This document shows positions 23,311-35,389 of a DNA stretch of 64,000 bases, piece by piece. Numbering within the stretch: the stretch's first letter is position 1; each line of letters opens with the position of its first letter. The notes beneath the pieces were generated by a model, which ran no database searches, was not told the origin of the DNA, and was given only the letters and a program-made list of their open reading frames with translations. The DNA comes from Auriscalpium vulgare (taxonomy: Eukaryota; Basidiomycota; Agaricomycetes; Russulales; Auriscalpiaceae). The position numbers and the translations under genes are program-made. Location: positions 1,302,001 through 1,366,000 of the forward strand of contig JAHBBC010000011.1 of the NCBI GenBank assembly GCA_019915015.1. The letters run 5' to 3'.

Positions 23311-25197
23311 ATGTCTTTGTTGGTACTTCCCAGCGAGCTGATAGTCAAGATTATAATAGACGCAGACTATCGTTTCCTGCTCAATCTCCAGCTGGTAATC
23401 CCCCTTCAACATATCGCACGAGAGCCATGTCATGATGACCGTTACAGGTATGTCGTCGCCTTCACGGGATAGTGCAAGACGCAGTGCCCTTCCAACACAA
23501 AATCGCACTCGCTGCCACCGGCATGCGCGAGAGCGCAGGGGCTGCCAGCGCGCACTCCTTAGCAACACGCGTGGCGATGCTGAAGGACTACGAAACAGCC
23601 TGGCGACACGCTGCGTGGGCCGAAGTCGCAGCGATCCAGGACACCCCATCCAAACCCTCCCCCTCGTTCCATCGCGTTTCCTCCGGCATCGTCGCGTGGC
23701 TGGTGCGTAGCGGCCGTGGAGAGACGGGGGACAAGATCTATGTGACCCAGACACCGTCAATGTTGCGTGGGGTCGAGCATCGCAGCTGGGAGCTCAAGTT
23801 CGAGTTCGGGATCGTCGATTTCGACATCGATGCCTCGCAGGACTTACTGGTGCTCGTTCATTGGGTGGAGGACGCAACGTGAGTGTCATATATGTCGTAT
23901 TGGATCATAGCGTTGACCTGGCGGTATCCCAAGGCTCCCCGGACAGAGCTTCACGGACCTGCGCACCGTCTCTTTGACTACAGGAGAAGATCATCCATTG
24001 GCGCCGACCTCACACATCCCCTTGGGTTCTAGGAGTTCGCCAGTCCCGGAGAGCGTCGGGGTTTGCGGGGACATCATCACCCAGCATATGTACCCGCCCT
24101 TTTCGACAAGTTCGAGTTTCGTTGTGTGGAACTGGAAAAGCGGGGAATATCGCAAGGTGAAGTTCTCTAGCTCCTTGGTGTCATAATATATTGATTTTGA
24201 CCCATCAGGCGACAATTCGGGGCCACGGCCCGATACACACGTTCTTCTTGGACGACAGCCACTTGGCGCGCATCGACACCTCGGCCAGCGCATCATATGG
24301 TGACGAGGAAGTGCGCCTGTCAGTGTATAACTTCCGCAGCGTCCTTCAGTGCCCCGCGACCACCAACGCCACAGAGCTCCCCGAAGTCTGCTCGTTCCGC
24401 CTGCCACCCTCCAAGGAAGGCACGCGGCTCGTCGGTGCAACTTTCCTCCCCAATTTCGCGCCTGCATCGTGCGCAGCATCCGTACAGCAAGGCGCATTCT
24501 TCGCCGACTCGCGCAGCGGACGCGTGTGCGTCATCGTCCTGACCACCATCGCTCCGCGGCGCACGACGGTGTCCGAGCGATGGGAGCTGTCGTTCCACGT
24601 CCACTCGTTGCTGCCCTTCGCACGCCTCTCCGCGCTGCAGGGCCAGCGCACGGCGGACCAAGCCAGCGTCCCTGGGCCCTCCGTCCCGTGGGGGGAGTGG
24701 GGCCCGCAGCACGCACACCTCGCCCGGCGCGTGCAGCCGACGATGCCGATGTGGGCGTACGGCCTGGCCATCGTGCGCTGCTTGCAGATCTACGGCCGGT
24801 TCGAGGTCGTCGTGTCGGACTTCCACCCGCGGCGCGTCGCGCGCAAGCGCACGCTCGGCCCGCCGCAGCCCGTGGATGCGACCCTCATCGCCGGCGAGAA
24901 CTATCAGGCGGTCGTGGATGGTGCGTTTCCGTGTGCGGTGGCGACGGTCGGGCTGCCATGCGAGTGGCCGGGTACGCCGGCGACGGTGCTCCCGAGTGAG
25001 GACGCGTTGCTTGTGCATTTTGTGCGTTCTTATATCTCTGCTCCTGTCTGTTTCATTACTGACAGTTAGTGCAGGGAGCAATGTGGCATACAGGGATAAG
25101 ATGGAATGCGCAGATGAGGGTACTCTGCCTTGGCCCACCTGCAGACATAGTGGATGCGGCGCGTGATAATGTCAAGGATCCCCCGCTGGACATATAA
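23311..25197 (+). CDS. F-box protein
   Basis: Same family as the gene at 16082 and apparently intact. It starts MSLLVLPSELIVKIIIDADY, spliced to VCRRLHGIVQDAVPFQHKIA, a typical F-box opening of this agaricomycete family. Conserved blocks follow: IVDFDIDASQDLLVLVHWVE (near 23830), GDIITQHMYPP and FVVWNWKSGEY (near 24110), then ATIRGHGPIHTFFLDDSHLA after an intron at about 24157-24209. The C-terminal half carries VVVSDFHPRRVARKR. The final exon ends at a TAA at 25195-25197. A likely SCF adaptor of unknown target. A decayed copy of its C-terminal half follows directly downstream. Confidence 0.85.
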
Positions 25198-25449
25198 AAC
25201 AGTCGGTGTTGTACAACACGACCACCTATCCTCGAGTCAGATAACTATAGTGAGGCTTCTAATATTGGTTTGCTATGAATATACATTTCTTGTCGACGAG
25301 AAGAGTTTCGGTGAGTGTTACGTACGGCACAGCAACCACTTCATTATGGGTATCACATTCACTATCTCGAGGATCCCAGCCTCTATCAGCAGTTTGCAGT
25401 GGCAACGTCACAATGAAGAGGTTGAGAATAGCTGATTCCTCAGCATTGA

Positions 25450-26010
25450 TTTCATCGTAGGCCAGTCATCAGCACGAATGTGCGTAACAAAGCCCGCTTC
25501 GATGTGTTCAATTTCCGCCGGATACTCTCCCTCCCATCATCCTCCATCGGCGGTGACCTCTTCCTCTGCAACGTCGCATGGCAGACTACCTGAGTTCCTC
25601 ATTTGCTCTATGCACGGACGGTGCCTTCCGTGATGTCTTCCTCGCTGAAATGTCGACTCCTCACCCATCCCCATCCACTGCTTCACAGACCGGACGCTGG
25701 GTGCCTTCTACAGCGACCCGACGGCAACGGTCATTTCTGTCGCGTTGATCTCTGCCGCCCAGACGGGCTCGGCTTAAATGTATCCGAAATTGGACCTCAG
25801 CGTAGCTGTGCAATCACGCATCACACCGGGCTGGCAGCCGGGCTTCCACAGCTCGTGCCTTGGGTGGATTGGGCGTGTGATGCCCATCTTGTACGTGGGG
25901 GCGCAGAGGCGTTTGGGATGAGGACACTGGGCGTTGACGAGGCACAACGGGTGGTGAAAACGGATTTCCATCCGCATCGCAATGCCCGCGCCGAGGGCAC
26001 ACGCTTATAA
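25450..26010 (+). pseudogene. Decayed copy of the F-box protein C-terminal half
   Basis: Fragments align in order with the gene just upstream but in shifting frames. RFDVFNFRRILSLPSSS corresponds to VYNFRSVLQCP, TLGAFYSDPTATVISVALIS to GAFFADSRSGRVCVIVL, and VVKTDFHPHRNAR to VVVSDFHPRRVAR. Stops interrupt each piece. No F-box is left. It is a tandem partial duplicate that has lost function. Confidence 0.7.
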
Positions 26011-26636
26011 TTGACCTCGACAGTCGAGGTCGCGTAGGGGGACGAGCACATCATTCGTGTGTATATTCGCGCCTAATGGTGATACTTGTGAGCAAATCCT
26101 TAACTCCTCCCCGGACTTTGCTGACTTGGCCATAGGCTAAATCGGACATCTGGACACACGCTACACTACTTTTTCTCCTACAGCCTGCAACCCCCTAGTA
26201 CTTAGTATTAGTGATTTGAAAATATGCGGACACGGAATCCGTTTATTCTTGGGTGGTTCGCTTTCGGTGTCTTGATGGCTTGTGGACGAGGAACTCACCG
26301 CACTCCGAGATACTCCTCCCACATCTCGGCGTCCCTCATGTTCGCTTGGACTTTCTCGGCCAACCGCATCCGCATCAGTGAAGCAGCGGTGGGCTGCTTC
26401 CGGGCACGACGCATATCCACTTCGCATGTGGGCCCTTCAAAATTAAACGTTCATGCTGAGCTCACTCAGGCTAGGGTAAGCAACGGGGCGATTTGTAAGC
26501 AAAATACGGAGAGAACCCGTCCCACGAGTCCGCCACAGGCCTAGCTACTACATCAGCCCAGTCAGCAGGTTACTCAGGCCATACCCTCACATAAGATGCG
26601 GTTATTCCTCTTGCCCTCCCTCCCATACCCACCGCC
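26011..26636. other. Intergenic region, nothing recognised
   Basis: No conserved coding pattern on either strand. It should contain the promoter of the gene at 26637. Confidence 0.4.
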
Positions 26637-27795
26637 ATGACTTTGTGTCGGTCCATTGCCAGCTGTGCGTCGACCGCCGATGTAGTAGAGCGCCAGCTGC
26701 CGCGGCTCCCGACCGAGCTCATCTACGAAATCCTCACGCGCGCGCTGGGGAACTACCTCTCCGACATCCTCCTCGCCCCAGACAGCATCGACGGCTGGGA
26801 TGCGATCGAAACCCTTCTGCGCATCAGCCAGTGCTTCCGCTGCTGCATGATCAAGCTCATGCAGTTCCTATGGGGCGGCGCCTTCATAGAACAGACTGGG
26901 TGCGTGCCCCTGCTTTGCGTCTCCGTCTCCCTTCTCATCGTCCTCAGCGTGCCCACAAACCACAAACCCGTCATATCCGTGCTCCAGCAGCTAGCGAAAC
27001 TTGCACATTCGACCCCCATACGCCTCGTCCAAACCCCGAAGGCCCGGCTGCTCAGTCATCATATGATCAGCATCCCGCGCGTCCCCATCGTGCGCATGTC
27101 CAAGTGCTACCTCCTGCACGTCGCGCGTGTGAAGGCCTGCGTCGCGCACAGAGGCCTTGGAATACCTGCAGAGATCAAAGAGACGGATTGCGGAGACATG
27201 GGCGAATTCCTGGATGATTACGAGAAGTTTCCCCCGCAGGTCCGAGGATTGTTATTCGGACCCATCGAGGACAGCATCACGGAGGGGATGGTCTTGTGGA
27301 AGCGCAGTGAGCTGCTATCCCCCTTTAGCACGCCATCGCCGCTAACTCCCCTCAGTTCTTACCCTGCGCTGCCTCATGGAAACCGTCTGCCGCCTCCGCT
27401 TCTTCATCGACCCCGCACGCTTCGAACAGGACGACTTCCTCCCGCACGCGCTTATCCTCGCGAAAGACGAGCTGCGCATCGCGTCCAGCTGCACCGCGAC
27501 CGCCGCGACCATCCTGCGCCGTCTGCGCCGCCCTCCCGCGCTCCTCGACACGCAGGACGTCCTCCCACACGACGGCGTCGTGCGCGTCCAGTTCCGCGAC
27601 CTTATGTCCGGCCTCGGCGAGCTCGAGAAGCACGGCGGCGCCCGCGCGGTCGTCTGCCGCACCTGGCGCGCCGCGCTTGGCCGCCTGCTGTCGGAGAGAG
27701 AGCGCACACGATGGGAATGCGCGTGCGCGTGCGCCGAGCTGTGCCCGGACAGCGCGCGGCTAGAGGCGGTCTCGCAGGGCGAGGTCGTCGCGTAG
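26637..27795 (+). CDS. F-box-like protein (paralog of the gene at 13604-14891)
   Basis: Exon 1 encodes LPRLPTELIYEILTRALGNY followed by FRCCMIKLMQFLWGGAF, ending at a GTGCGT donor near 26899. Exon 2 encodes HKPVISVLQQLAKLAHSTP, VARVKACVAHRG and VRGLLFGPIEDSITEGM. A short intron (about 27308-27354) joins to LTLRCLMETVCRLRFFIDPA and the end at 27795. Order and spacing match the minus-strand paralog at 13604, with strong divergence. The C-terminal exon is very GC-rich, so other frames over it also look open. Confidence 0.78.
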
Positions 27796-28539
27796 ATGTA
27801 TGTCATTATGTACCCTTGGATTTCATCTAGCTAGGACCATTTCGGTATCTCGGAAGTCGTCGTTGAGCCTCAAGACATAGAAACAGTGGATCCCAAAACA
27901 TCAACGAACACCACAGAAGTGCATGAATACTATTCGAACTCTCACTCGATTTCATATGGACCCATACACGCGCCCTCGTCGACATCATTTCCACCCTCCG
28001 GCGCCAGCCCTTGACCTACTGGCAACTGCCCTCCGCCTCCGCGCTACTTGTACCACATGTGCTGCCCAATCTTGCAGCCACTTTTGCGGTAACACAACAG
28101 TCGCACACCCCGATACAGCGAGTGAGATTGTGTCTTGCAGTGCGACTCGACAACAAATCCTTGGCGACGACGAGGCAGCACGATCCATTGCGTTGAGACT
28201 GCGCGGAGGTCGCGATGAAGAAATTATATTCAGCTCGTCGGTTCATCGCCGAAATGAATTAAAAAACCCGCGACGTATTCATTGTCAATCACATTTAACC
28301 TCATGATACTCAGTTAGTGCTGCACGGTCTCAAATGACCGTAGTGCTCTATATGCCTTGGACGCCACGGACAATACCGTCGCATCTCACTCCAGCTGCTC
28401 CTCAACGGAGCGCCCTAAAGAGGGATGAGACCGGTAGTAGGGACCCCAGGTTGTTGAAAGGGGAAAATGGGAGTAGGGACCGCTTGTTGAGAGGGGAAAG
28501 AGAAAGTCGGTCCCGCCGGGGGAACTTCCACCGTATTAC
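27796..28539. other. Intergenic region, nothing recognised
   Basis: No gene recognised. A purine-rich repeat GTAGGGACC / GAGAGGGGAAA occurs near 28430-28500. Confidence 0.4.
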
Positions 28540-29679
28540 CAGTTGGTGAGTCCGTGGAGGTAGCCGTCGTCGTGGAGGTTTCTGTAGGGAAGATGACCGG
28601 TCCCGGTCCGCTATAAGCAGCTCTGAATTAGCTAGAGCTCCTAATGTGCAAATATCACGCACAACTTGTAGTGTCTGAAAGGATTTGTACCAGTTGGTGC
28701 CAAGTCCGTGGAGGTAGCCGTAGGGAAGACGACCGGTCTTGAGCAGCGCTGAATTCAGCTACAGCTCCTGGTGTGCACATATCACGCACATGTCGTTGAG
28801 AGCATTCGTTGGCAGTCCGTCGATAAACGCCAACGCCCGCCTTAGGAAAGAATAAGATCGTGAAAGTCGTTGTCAATCGCGGTCCTCACTTGGTGTTGGC
28901 ATTCGTGTTCGACACTGCACCTGTCGGAAGGCCGATCGGAGGAAACACTACACCAGTACCAGTTGGTACGCCTAGCGGGGGAAATACTGGCTCTTCTGGT
29001 CCGATGATTTCAGCACGCTGGGCATCTCTACGAACACGGCTAAATTCAGCTGAAGATCCAAGTGGGGTGTTGAAATATCACGCACATTATGTCTTGAAGC
29101 GATATGCGCCTAGGAGAGGGTAAGATTGTGTCAGTCGAAAATAAGTGAAGTCCTCACTTGGTGTTACTGCCAGTGTTCGCGTTCGCCACCTGAGAGGCGA
29201 TCTCGGCTGGTCCGATTGTGATCGATTTTCTACGAAGACCGCCAGATTCAGCTACAGATCACAGTGGACAGTTATAAGACACATACAAGAAGTCTTGAAA
29301 TGTCGGGAACCTAGCGGAGGGTAAGTCACGATCATCCAAGTTAACTCGCACTGAGGACCTCACCTGCTCGCGTCGAGCTCCAAAGCGTTAGGGAGAGACT
29401 GGCGCCTGCAGCACATCTCAGTCAAATATCTGAGAAAGCCGCAGTTTACTCACGCAACAGCCGCTCGAAACGACCTGGGGTTCAGGCCGAGGGCCTGCAC
29501 AAGGGCGCTCAATGTCGCGTCGGTGCTGTGCACGCTGCTTGTGGGCTCGGTGTTTCCGCTAAGAACCACACCACGTACCGAGTAACAGCGTCGCTACGTG
29601 CGACGGGAATCGGAGTCGCAAACACTGGGCCAACGAACGCTCCGGCAAAAGCGAGGGTAGTGAGGGATGGGAAACGCAT
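28540..29679 (-). pseudogene. Decayed paralog of the small secreted protein gene
   Basis: The first exon (ATG at 29679) reads MRFPSLTTLAFAGAFVGPVF followed by ATPIPVARSDAVTRYVV, matching the intact gene at 33388. It then shifts frame by what looks like a 2-bp gain in a GTGGTGTGG run (about 29580); the shifted frame continues with SGNTEPTSSVHSTDATLSAL and VQALGLNPR. Downstream exons are represented only by four degenerate repeats around 28560, 28690, 29030 and 29240 that share TTCAGCT...ATATCACGCACA cores. The locus is the left copy of a tandem segmental duplication. Confidence 0.7.
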
Positions 29680-29959
29680 GGCTGCTGAGGTGAACGTGAA
29701 AGATATTGATCAAATAAAATCGTCGAGAGTTTGAAAGAACGAAGCAACCAGTGCTGAAGAAATGGGGTGAGCAGACTAGCTGTTGGGGATCCAGGAGCTT
29801 GTCGTGGCATACTTATACACATCCAGACGCGGGTCGGCGTCAGCGGGACAGTATATGTGATGGTAACTTTCGTCAGCCTGGCTGACATCAAGACGTCCGA
29901 TTTCGGAACACCAATGAAAGTGGATTGCAGCGCACTGTTGCAAAGCCCTGGGCGGTCAC

Positions 29960-30240
29960 TCTAGCGATGCACTCGCCGACAGTTTCCTTGTGCGACAGTC
30001 ATCTCTATCGCGGCAGCGCACGCCCAGAATCTTCAGTCGCTCCGGTGCATTCGTAGTTCCAGAAAGACCTGGAAAGGGTGCGTTGAGACATGATTCCATC
30101 GATGAAATGGAGGCAACTTCGTACATCACATGTCGTGAGGCAGCAATGCGCGGTTGTGCATTAAGTAGGACAAAACTCAACTTGGCTGCTAGCTCCCTGC
30201 AGACCCGCGATATCTTCTTCGACTAATGACAGCACTGACC
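29960..30240. repeat. Left copy of a duplicated non-coding block
   Basis: The stretch around 29990-30070 (CATCTCTATCGCGGCAGCGC region) corresponds to 34180-34260 (CGCCTCTATTGCGGCAGCGC). It is part of the same segmental duplication as the secreted-protein and HAT1 copies. No gene is recognised in it. Confidence 0.55.
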
Positions 30241-30959
30241 GGACTACAGGCACAAAGACCCCGACTATGTAGGGTCCGACTCGGATGATGGACTCGTGCC
30301 GAGGTTACTAGCACGTTTAGAGCTGGAATGATGGCTCGTACTGCGTGATGCGGCCTCAGGGATCTTTCCGTCTCGGAGTGCGCCTGCCTACAATATTCCT
30401 CTCTCTGCGCGACGGGGACAAGTAAATGCTGAGTGAGTGTGTTCCAGCAACTGTGGCTGTTACGGCGGCCATGTCACCGTGGTAGGCCCGACTCGGGTTC
30501 ACGAGAGGCATCAAGCGAACGTGCCAGTGTGGTTGGAACATGGAGCCGACAAACACCGAGGCCGACAACCAGGGGTTAGCAACCCACGAAGCCCGACTGT
30601 TTGTTTCGGCGATGGATGAGGACGCGATCTTTTGACCTAAGCTCGGAGACAAGTGCGGCAGGAGGTACATAAGAAGATGAGAGTCGAAGACGCGCACCCC
30701 CGAGATTGCAGCCTCTTTCGCGTGGGCGCGGAGGTGACTCATCATCCTACGGGAGACCACTGCCATACTCTCGACCTAGTACTCTGACATTTGACCAATA
30801 TGCCCTGTACTACACCAACGTCCCCGTCCCATTCCTGTGTCGTGCCGACAAATGACACACATCAAAACATTCGGACGACCATCTACATCGAGGCGACTCT
30901 CTATATGTAAGGAGCACTTTATATTAGCATCAACTTGTTTTGTGTACTGACTCCTCGCT
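30241..30959. other. Intergenic region, nothing recognised
   Basis: Short open frames only; no motif or conserved exon structure found. Confidence 0.35.
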
Positions 30960-31670
30960 GCAAGTACGTGCGCCTAAGGAGAAGAGATTACTGGGTGAAG
31001 AGTCAAGACGGACTCACGAACACCTTCACGAATCAGGCCTGAGGCCTGAGGCTTCACTTGAGCTTCACCGACCCGGTACCCATGCATTATCGCCTCACGA
31101 GTGACTAATGACGACCACAGATATTTGCTGCCGATCAAATTGACCTATAGGTAGCTTCGCTACTCCGTCAAGCAGTATCTCAACGTCGGGCATTTTCGGC
31201 AGTCGCGTCTTCATCTACGGTAGACGACGTACGAGTATCGCAAACCAAGGGACTTCCCCGGAGCTTCCTGGGTCGCGTTGAGGAATTGGCCGTGCAAATG
31301 TTATCGTGGATGCCTCCGGTGCGTGGTACAAGTCGAAGGGAAACGGGCCCCGCGGTGGCGTAGGCAAATGACGACCAACAGGCGGCAGGGGGACATGTAG
31401 TAACTTGTGCGTGCCAATCTTTGAGACGACATTCCGATCTAACATACGCGCGTTGCGCTTGAACAGTCTACGTGGGATTCAGGGAGTACCATATGCAAGC
31501 TCTTCATTGCGCTGACATCATTGAAAGCTGGTTTGTACGTTGACGAAGTCAAGGAGTTTTGCGCCTTCTGAGTTCCCCGCATCTGCCGTGCACACGTAGC
31601 TCGAATGGACACTGACAGACTTCAGAAGCGGGGGCGGCGCTCAGTTCCACGCTTCGGGGCAGGATGTTCT
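30960..31670 (+). pseudogene. Relic of HAT1 (histone acetyltransferase B)
   Basis: The DNA matches exons of the intact HAT1 at 35390 in order. AAGTACGTGCGCCTAAGGAG corresponds to the start of its exon 2. TCAAGCAGTATCTCAACGTC corresponds to its LKQYLNIR segment. CATCTACGGTAGACGACGTA corresponds to STVDDV. GGGATTCAGGGAGTACCATA corresponds to GFKEYH. Several internal deletions, stops and frame changes exclude a product, and the catalytic GNAT part is absent. It is the left copy of the tandem duplication. Confidence 0.78.
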
Positions 31671-32071
31671 CTTCATCTCGCCTGTGAGTTCACGTCCGCT
31701 TCACAGAAGCAGGGTTCTACACTAGCGACCGAGCACCGTGGTACTCTGTGGTAGGCTGATCTGTGTGATATCACCAGTGGTCGATGTTTCGGTTGTCCAA
31801 GCTGCGTCATGTTTCATCGGCTGCTCCTGTACCACTGAAGAGTGCAGTGCGAGGGACGTGAACCCGGCTTGTAGGTGTAGATTGTCGCGGAAATATAAGT
31901 CGGATAGACGTTCTCAGGTCATCGAGAGAAGAAACATTCGAGAACCCACGTAGTCATTAGCCACCTCGCAAAATGGAATACAGTGTTACATCTCTAGGTC
32001 ATAGAAGTCATGCAGTGGCAGGAGTGGCGAGGGCATGCCCTTGAAAACCACCGACAGAACTGTCGTCTCAC

Positions 32072-33388
32072 TCAAAGTCCTCCTCGACGGACCGCCTGTG
32101 AATTTCGGATTACGTAAATCAGTGTGCCCACCTGCCAGCTGTCAATCAAAACTGACCTCTGAGGAGTGAGTGGGAAAGTTGGCGAGGGAAAGAACGGCGC
32201 GTCGTGAAGTCTAAGATTATCGAAGGGGCTCGCGAATTGACGGGCCCTATAACAGTGCGATTCAGCTACAGCTTCCAGTGAACTGTGCAAAAAGCACGCA
32301 CTCGATGTCGCTGGCAATCTCGCTCCTAGAGTGGGGTTAGATCATGAAGACCCGGTTTAACTGCGGTGCTTACCTGGTTTCAGTGGTGGTGTCGGTGCTG
32401 CTGCTACCGCCGAAGAGACTGTCGAAGATGCCGCTGATGTCACCGCCGATCTTGCCTCCCTGAAGAAATTTGCTGCCGAGGCTTGCAAGGCCACCCAGGT
32501 CGAGACGACGCCTAGCATAACGTGAGATCAATAACGACGATGGCCACTGTCGACTCACTCGAGCTCATTGACAATCTCGCGCCTAGAGGGGGATTAGATC
32601 ATGAAGACCGGGTTCAACTGCGGTACTTACCTGGTTTGAGTGGTGGTGTCGCTGCTGCTGCTACCGCCGAAGAGACTGTCAAAGATGCCGCTGATGTCAC
32701 CGCCGATCTTGCCTCCCTGAAGAAATTTGCTGCCGAGGCTTGCAAGGCCACCCAGGTCGAGACGACGCCTAGCATAACGTGAAATTAATACACGACGATG
32801 ACCACTGCCTTGTCGACTCACTCGAGCTCATTGGCAATCTCGCGCCTAGAGGGGGATTAGATCATGAAGACCGGGTTCAAACTGCGGTGCTTACCTGGTT
32901 TGAGTGGTGGTGTCGCTGCTGCTGCTACCGCCGAAGAGACTGTCAGAGATGCCGCTGATGTCACCGCCGATCTTGCCTCCCTGAAGAAATTTGCTGCCGA
33001 GGCTTGCAAGGCCACCCAGGTCGAGACGACGCCTAGCATAACGTGAGGTCAATACACGACGATGGCCACTGACTTGTTGACTCACTCGAGCTCGTCGTTG
33101 GACTCGCGCCTGTAGCACAAGTCAGCATCAACTCTATCTTAGCAAGCTGCTGTATACTCACAATGAAAGTACTCGGACCGCACTGGGGTCAAGGCCGAGG
33201 GCCTGCACGAATGAATCAAATGTACCGGCGTCGGCGCTATGCGCGCTGTTTGTGAGCTCAGAGTTTCCATAGCCGGCGATCACGTACCGAGCAACGGCGT
33301 TGCTGTGTGCGAGGGGAATTGGAGTCGCAAAAACTGGGGCCACGAACGCTACGCTCAAAGTGAGGGTGGTGAGGGATAGGAAGCGCAT
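32072..33388 (-). CDS. Small secreted protein with three tandem 54-residue modules
   Basis: Exon 1 (33388-33162) encodes a clear signal peptide, MRFLSLTTLTLSVAFVAPVF, with a likely cut near VFA-TP, then a short mature segment ending QALGLDPSAVRVLS. A 24-nt exon (33109-33086, RESNDELE) and a 138-nt exon (33032-32895, LDLGGLASLGSKFLQGGK and GSSSSDTTTQTR) follow. This exon pair is repeated twice more (about 32845-32631 and 32590-32374) with REIANELE and REIVNELE as the small exons. A further diverged small exon (SEIASDIE, about 32310) and a less certain terminal part down to 32072 complete the gene. Both repeated exons are multiples of three and share one intron phase, so every copy adds 54 residues in frame. 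I do not recognise the family; Gly/Ser/Leu-rich modules suggest a surface or effector-like protein. The 3' end is uncertain. Confidence 0.68.
32345..33110. repeat. Three tandem ~260-bp repeats carrying an exon pair
   Basis: The 138-nt exons begin (plus coordinates) at 32895, 32631 and 32374, giving periods of 264 and 257 bp. Introns are duplicated along with the exons, including the donor, the ACGTTATGCTAG acceptor and a shared GATCTAATCCCC stretch. Copies are nearly identical to one another, indicating recent unequal crossing-over or conversion. Confidence 0.9.
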
Positions 33389-35389
33389 GACTGCTGCAGT
33401 GAACGTGACGTGAATGAGCTCGATGAAGTACGTGAGGGTTTCAAAAAAGGTTGGAGCAACCGGTGCTGAGGAAACGGAGTGAGCAGACTAGCTGTTGGAG
33501 ATTTAGCAGCTTGTTGCCGTATACTTATAGACTTCGTGGTGGGCGCTAACATGCACGGCGACCGTCTATGTGAGGAACTTTTTTGCCAGGCAACGGGTGA
33601 CCATGGTCATTCGCGAGAGTTGAAGGTGGACACGGCCGCCGGAGATGAGGAGAGTTGACCAAGCTCGCTGGGCTGCCGGCATGGAACCGCTGAAACACAA
33701 CGACGCCTCTTCGTGAGTTGTGATTAATGATTGAGCTGCAATCAGCTACCATGTGCTGCACAGCTGCCGTATAGTGAATACAAACAGTGAGAAGATGCGG
33801 TGCAGGGACCGTTGGGCCCAGACACGCTGATTGTCCCGAAAATTCGAAGAAGCACCACACCCGGGCCACTACTTAGACCGATCGATTTTGCCCGCGCTAT
33901 CAATCCCGGGGGCACTGTGGACGAGGCACCGCGATCATATTGACTTGTAGAATGAAAGATACGACCAAATGCTTGGGAAGGAGCATGGCCATCAGACTAG
34001 CTGTCTATCGGGAGGACGTTGAGTGCATCGCTGGTGATCTCTCGACGATATTGCTCCATTCGTGCGCCGGATGCCTGCATCAGGACATTCAGTTTCAGAA
34101 CAGTGCCAGGGAGACGAACGTAAATCGCGCAACTTTTACAAATCCCTCGAGGGACTGATGCACTCACTAACCGTTCGCTTGTGCGAGAGTCGCCTCTATT
34201 GCGGCAGCGCACGCCACAGACGCCAAAGAATCTGGAGCGTCCTTCAATTTCCCTGCGGTTATTCTGGTGCCAGAAACATCTCGATGGGAAAAGAGTTAGA
34301 CAGGTGAAATGTGTCGGCTTGATGAAGGTGAGTGTCCGACTGCCCCAAGTAGATGGATGTCGAAGCCGAGCTGGCACTCGTGGATCCTTGGTGCAGCCAA
34401 TGCACTGTGCCGTAAGTAAAGGAACCCCGAGAGGAGCCCGAGGGACCATCCTATATGAGGCAACTGTTCTTGCCTGGAAGGAGCTGTTTCCTCAACGTGT
34501 GATCGCTTCTCAAAGTTAGTGTGAGTGAAGGAATTGCTGCGGCAACTTGCGATGAGCATCGAAACAGATGCAGAGCCCGGAGCCCCCGCCCGAAACCTAG
34601 ATCATCCTAGAGATAGTCATTATTGATTCAATCAAGACTATCGCTTCTGGCCTGCTTTACAGGTCAAGCTCCGAGCAACTCCTTGTGGAGGCAGTTGTCA
34701 AGGATGTCAAGCGTGAAGCTCGGTGCTGCCTGTACTTATGGTGTTCAGATCCACAGTGATGCTACCATGATGTGTGCTGTTACTCACGCAGAATTAGACT
34801 GTCTCGTCGTCAGAGACGCGAGGCCCATTGGCTCCTGGTAAATGATTTGACGTACGTTGCATTCGATGAACGCAGCGGGATTTCAACATTGCCGTCTATT
34901 ATTTGAATTAAGTGCCGCCGCTATCAGATGAGAACGTATGCACGCGGTGTACTGCACGGTGTCCATTAGCTCCATGGCGTACCACTTAAAGAGCAAGCCC
35001 GCAGGCAGTTGCATGCCAGCCGCGAAGAACCTGGACACGGACAAGCGGATACCGTTGCTGACATGTTGGTGATCGTCTCGTTCGGGCATCACGCTCACGG
35101 GTGGCAAGGCGTCCAGAGACATCGTCGTCATAGAGAGGGTAATCGTCGAAAGTGATGTTGGGGCAGGAGGTAAGCCAAGTTATTAGCCGACTCGTCGCGT
35201 CGAACTCGACGCGACGCGTGGGACATTCGCAGCCACTTCACTGAGTACAGAGTTGAACGTCACTTGAGCAGTGGCAGCCTCGTAGACTTGTCGTCGACCC
35301 TTCTGTTCCCTTGCACATCAAGGTCAACACGCCCAATTCCGTTGTGTCGCGCCGAACAACACAGCTCGAACGATACCTCAGCGCCGACA
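33389..35389. other. Spacer between the divergent secreted-protein and HAT1 genes
   Basis: It holds the right copy of the duplicated non-coding block (about 33970-34300, matching 29960-30240). No other gene or RNA is recognised. It should contain both promoters. Confidence 0.5.
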
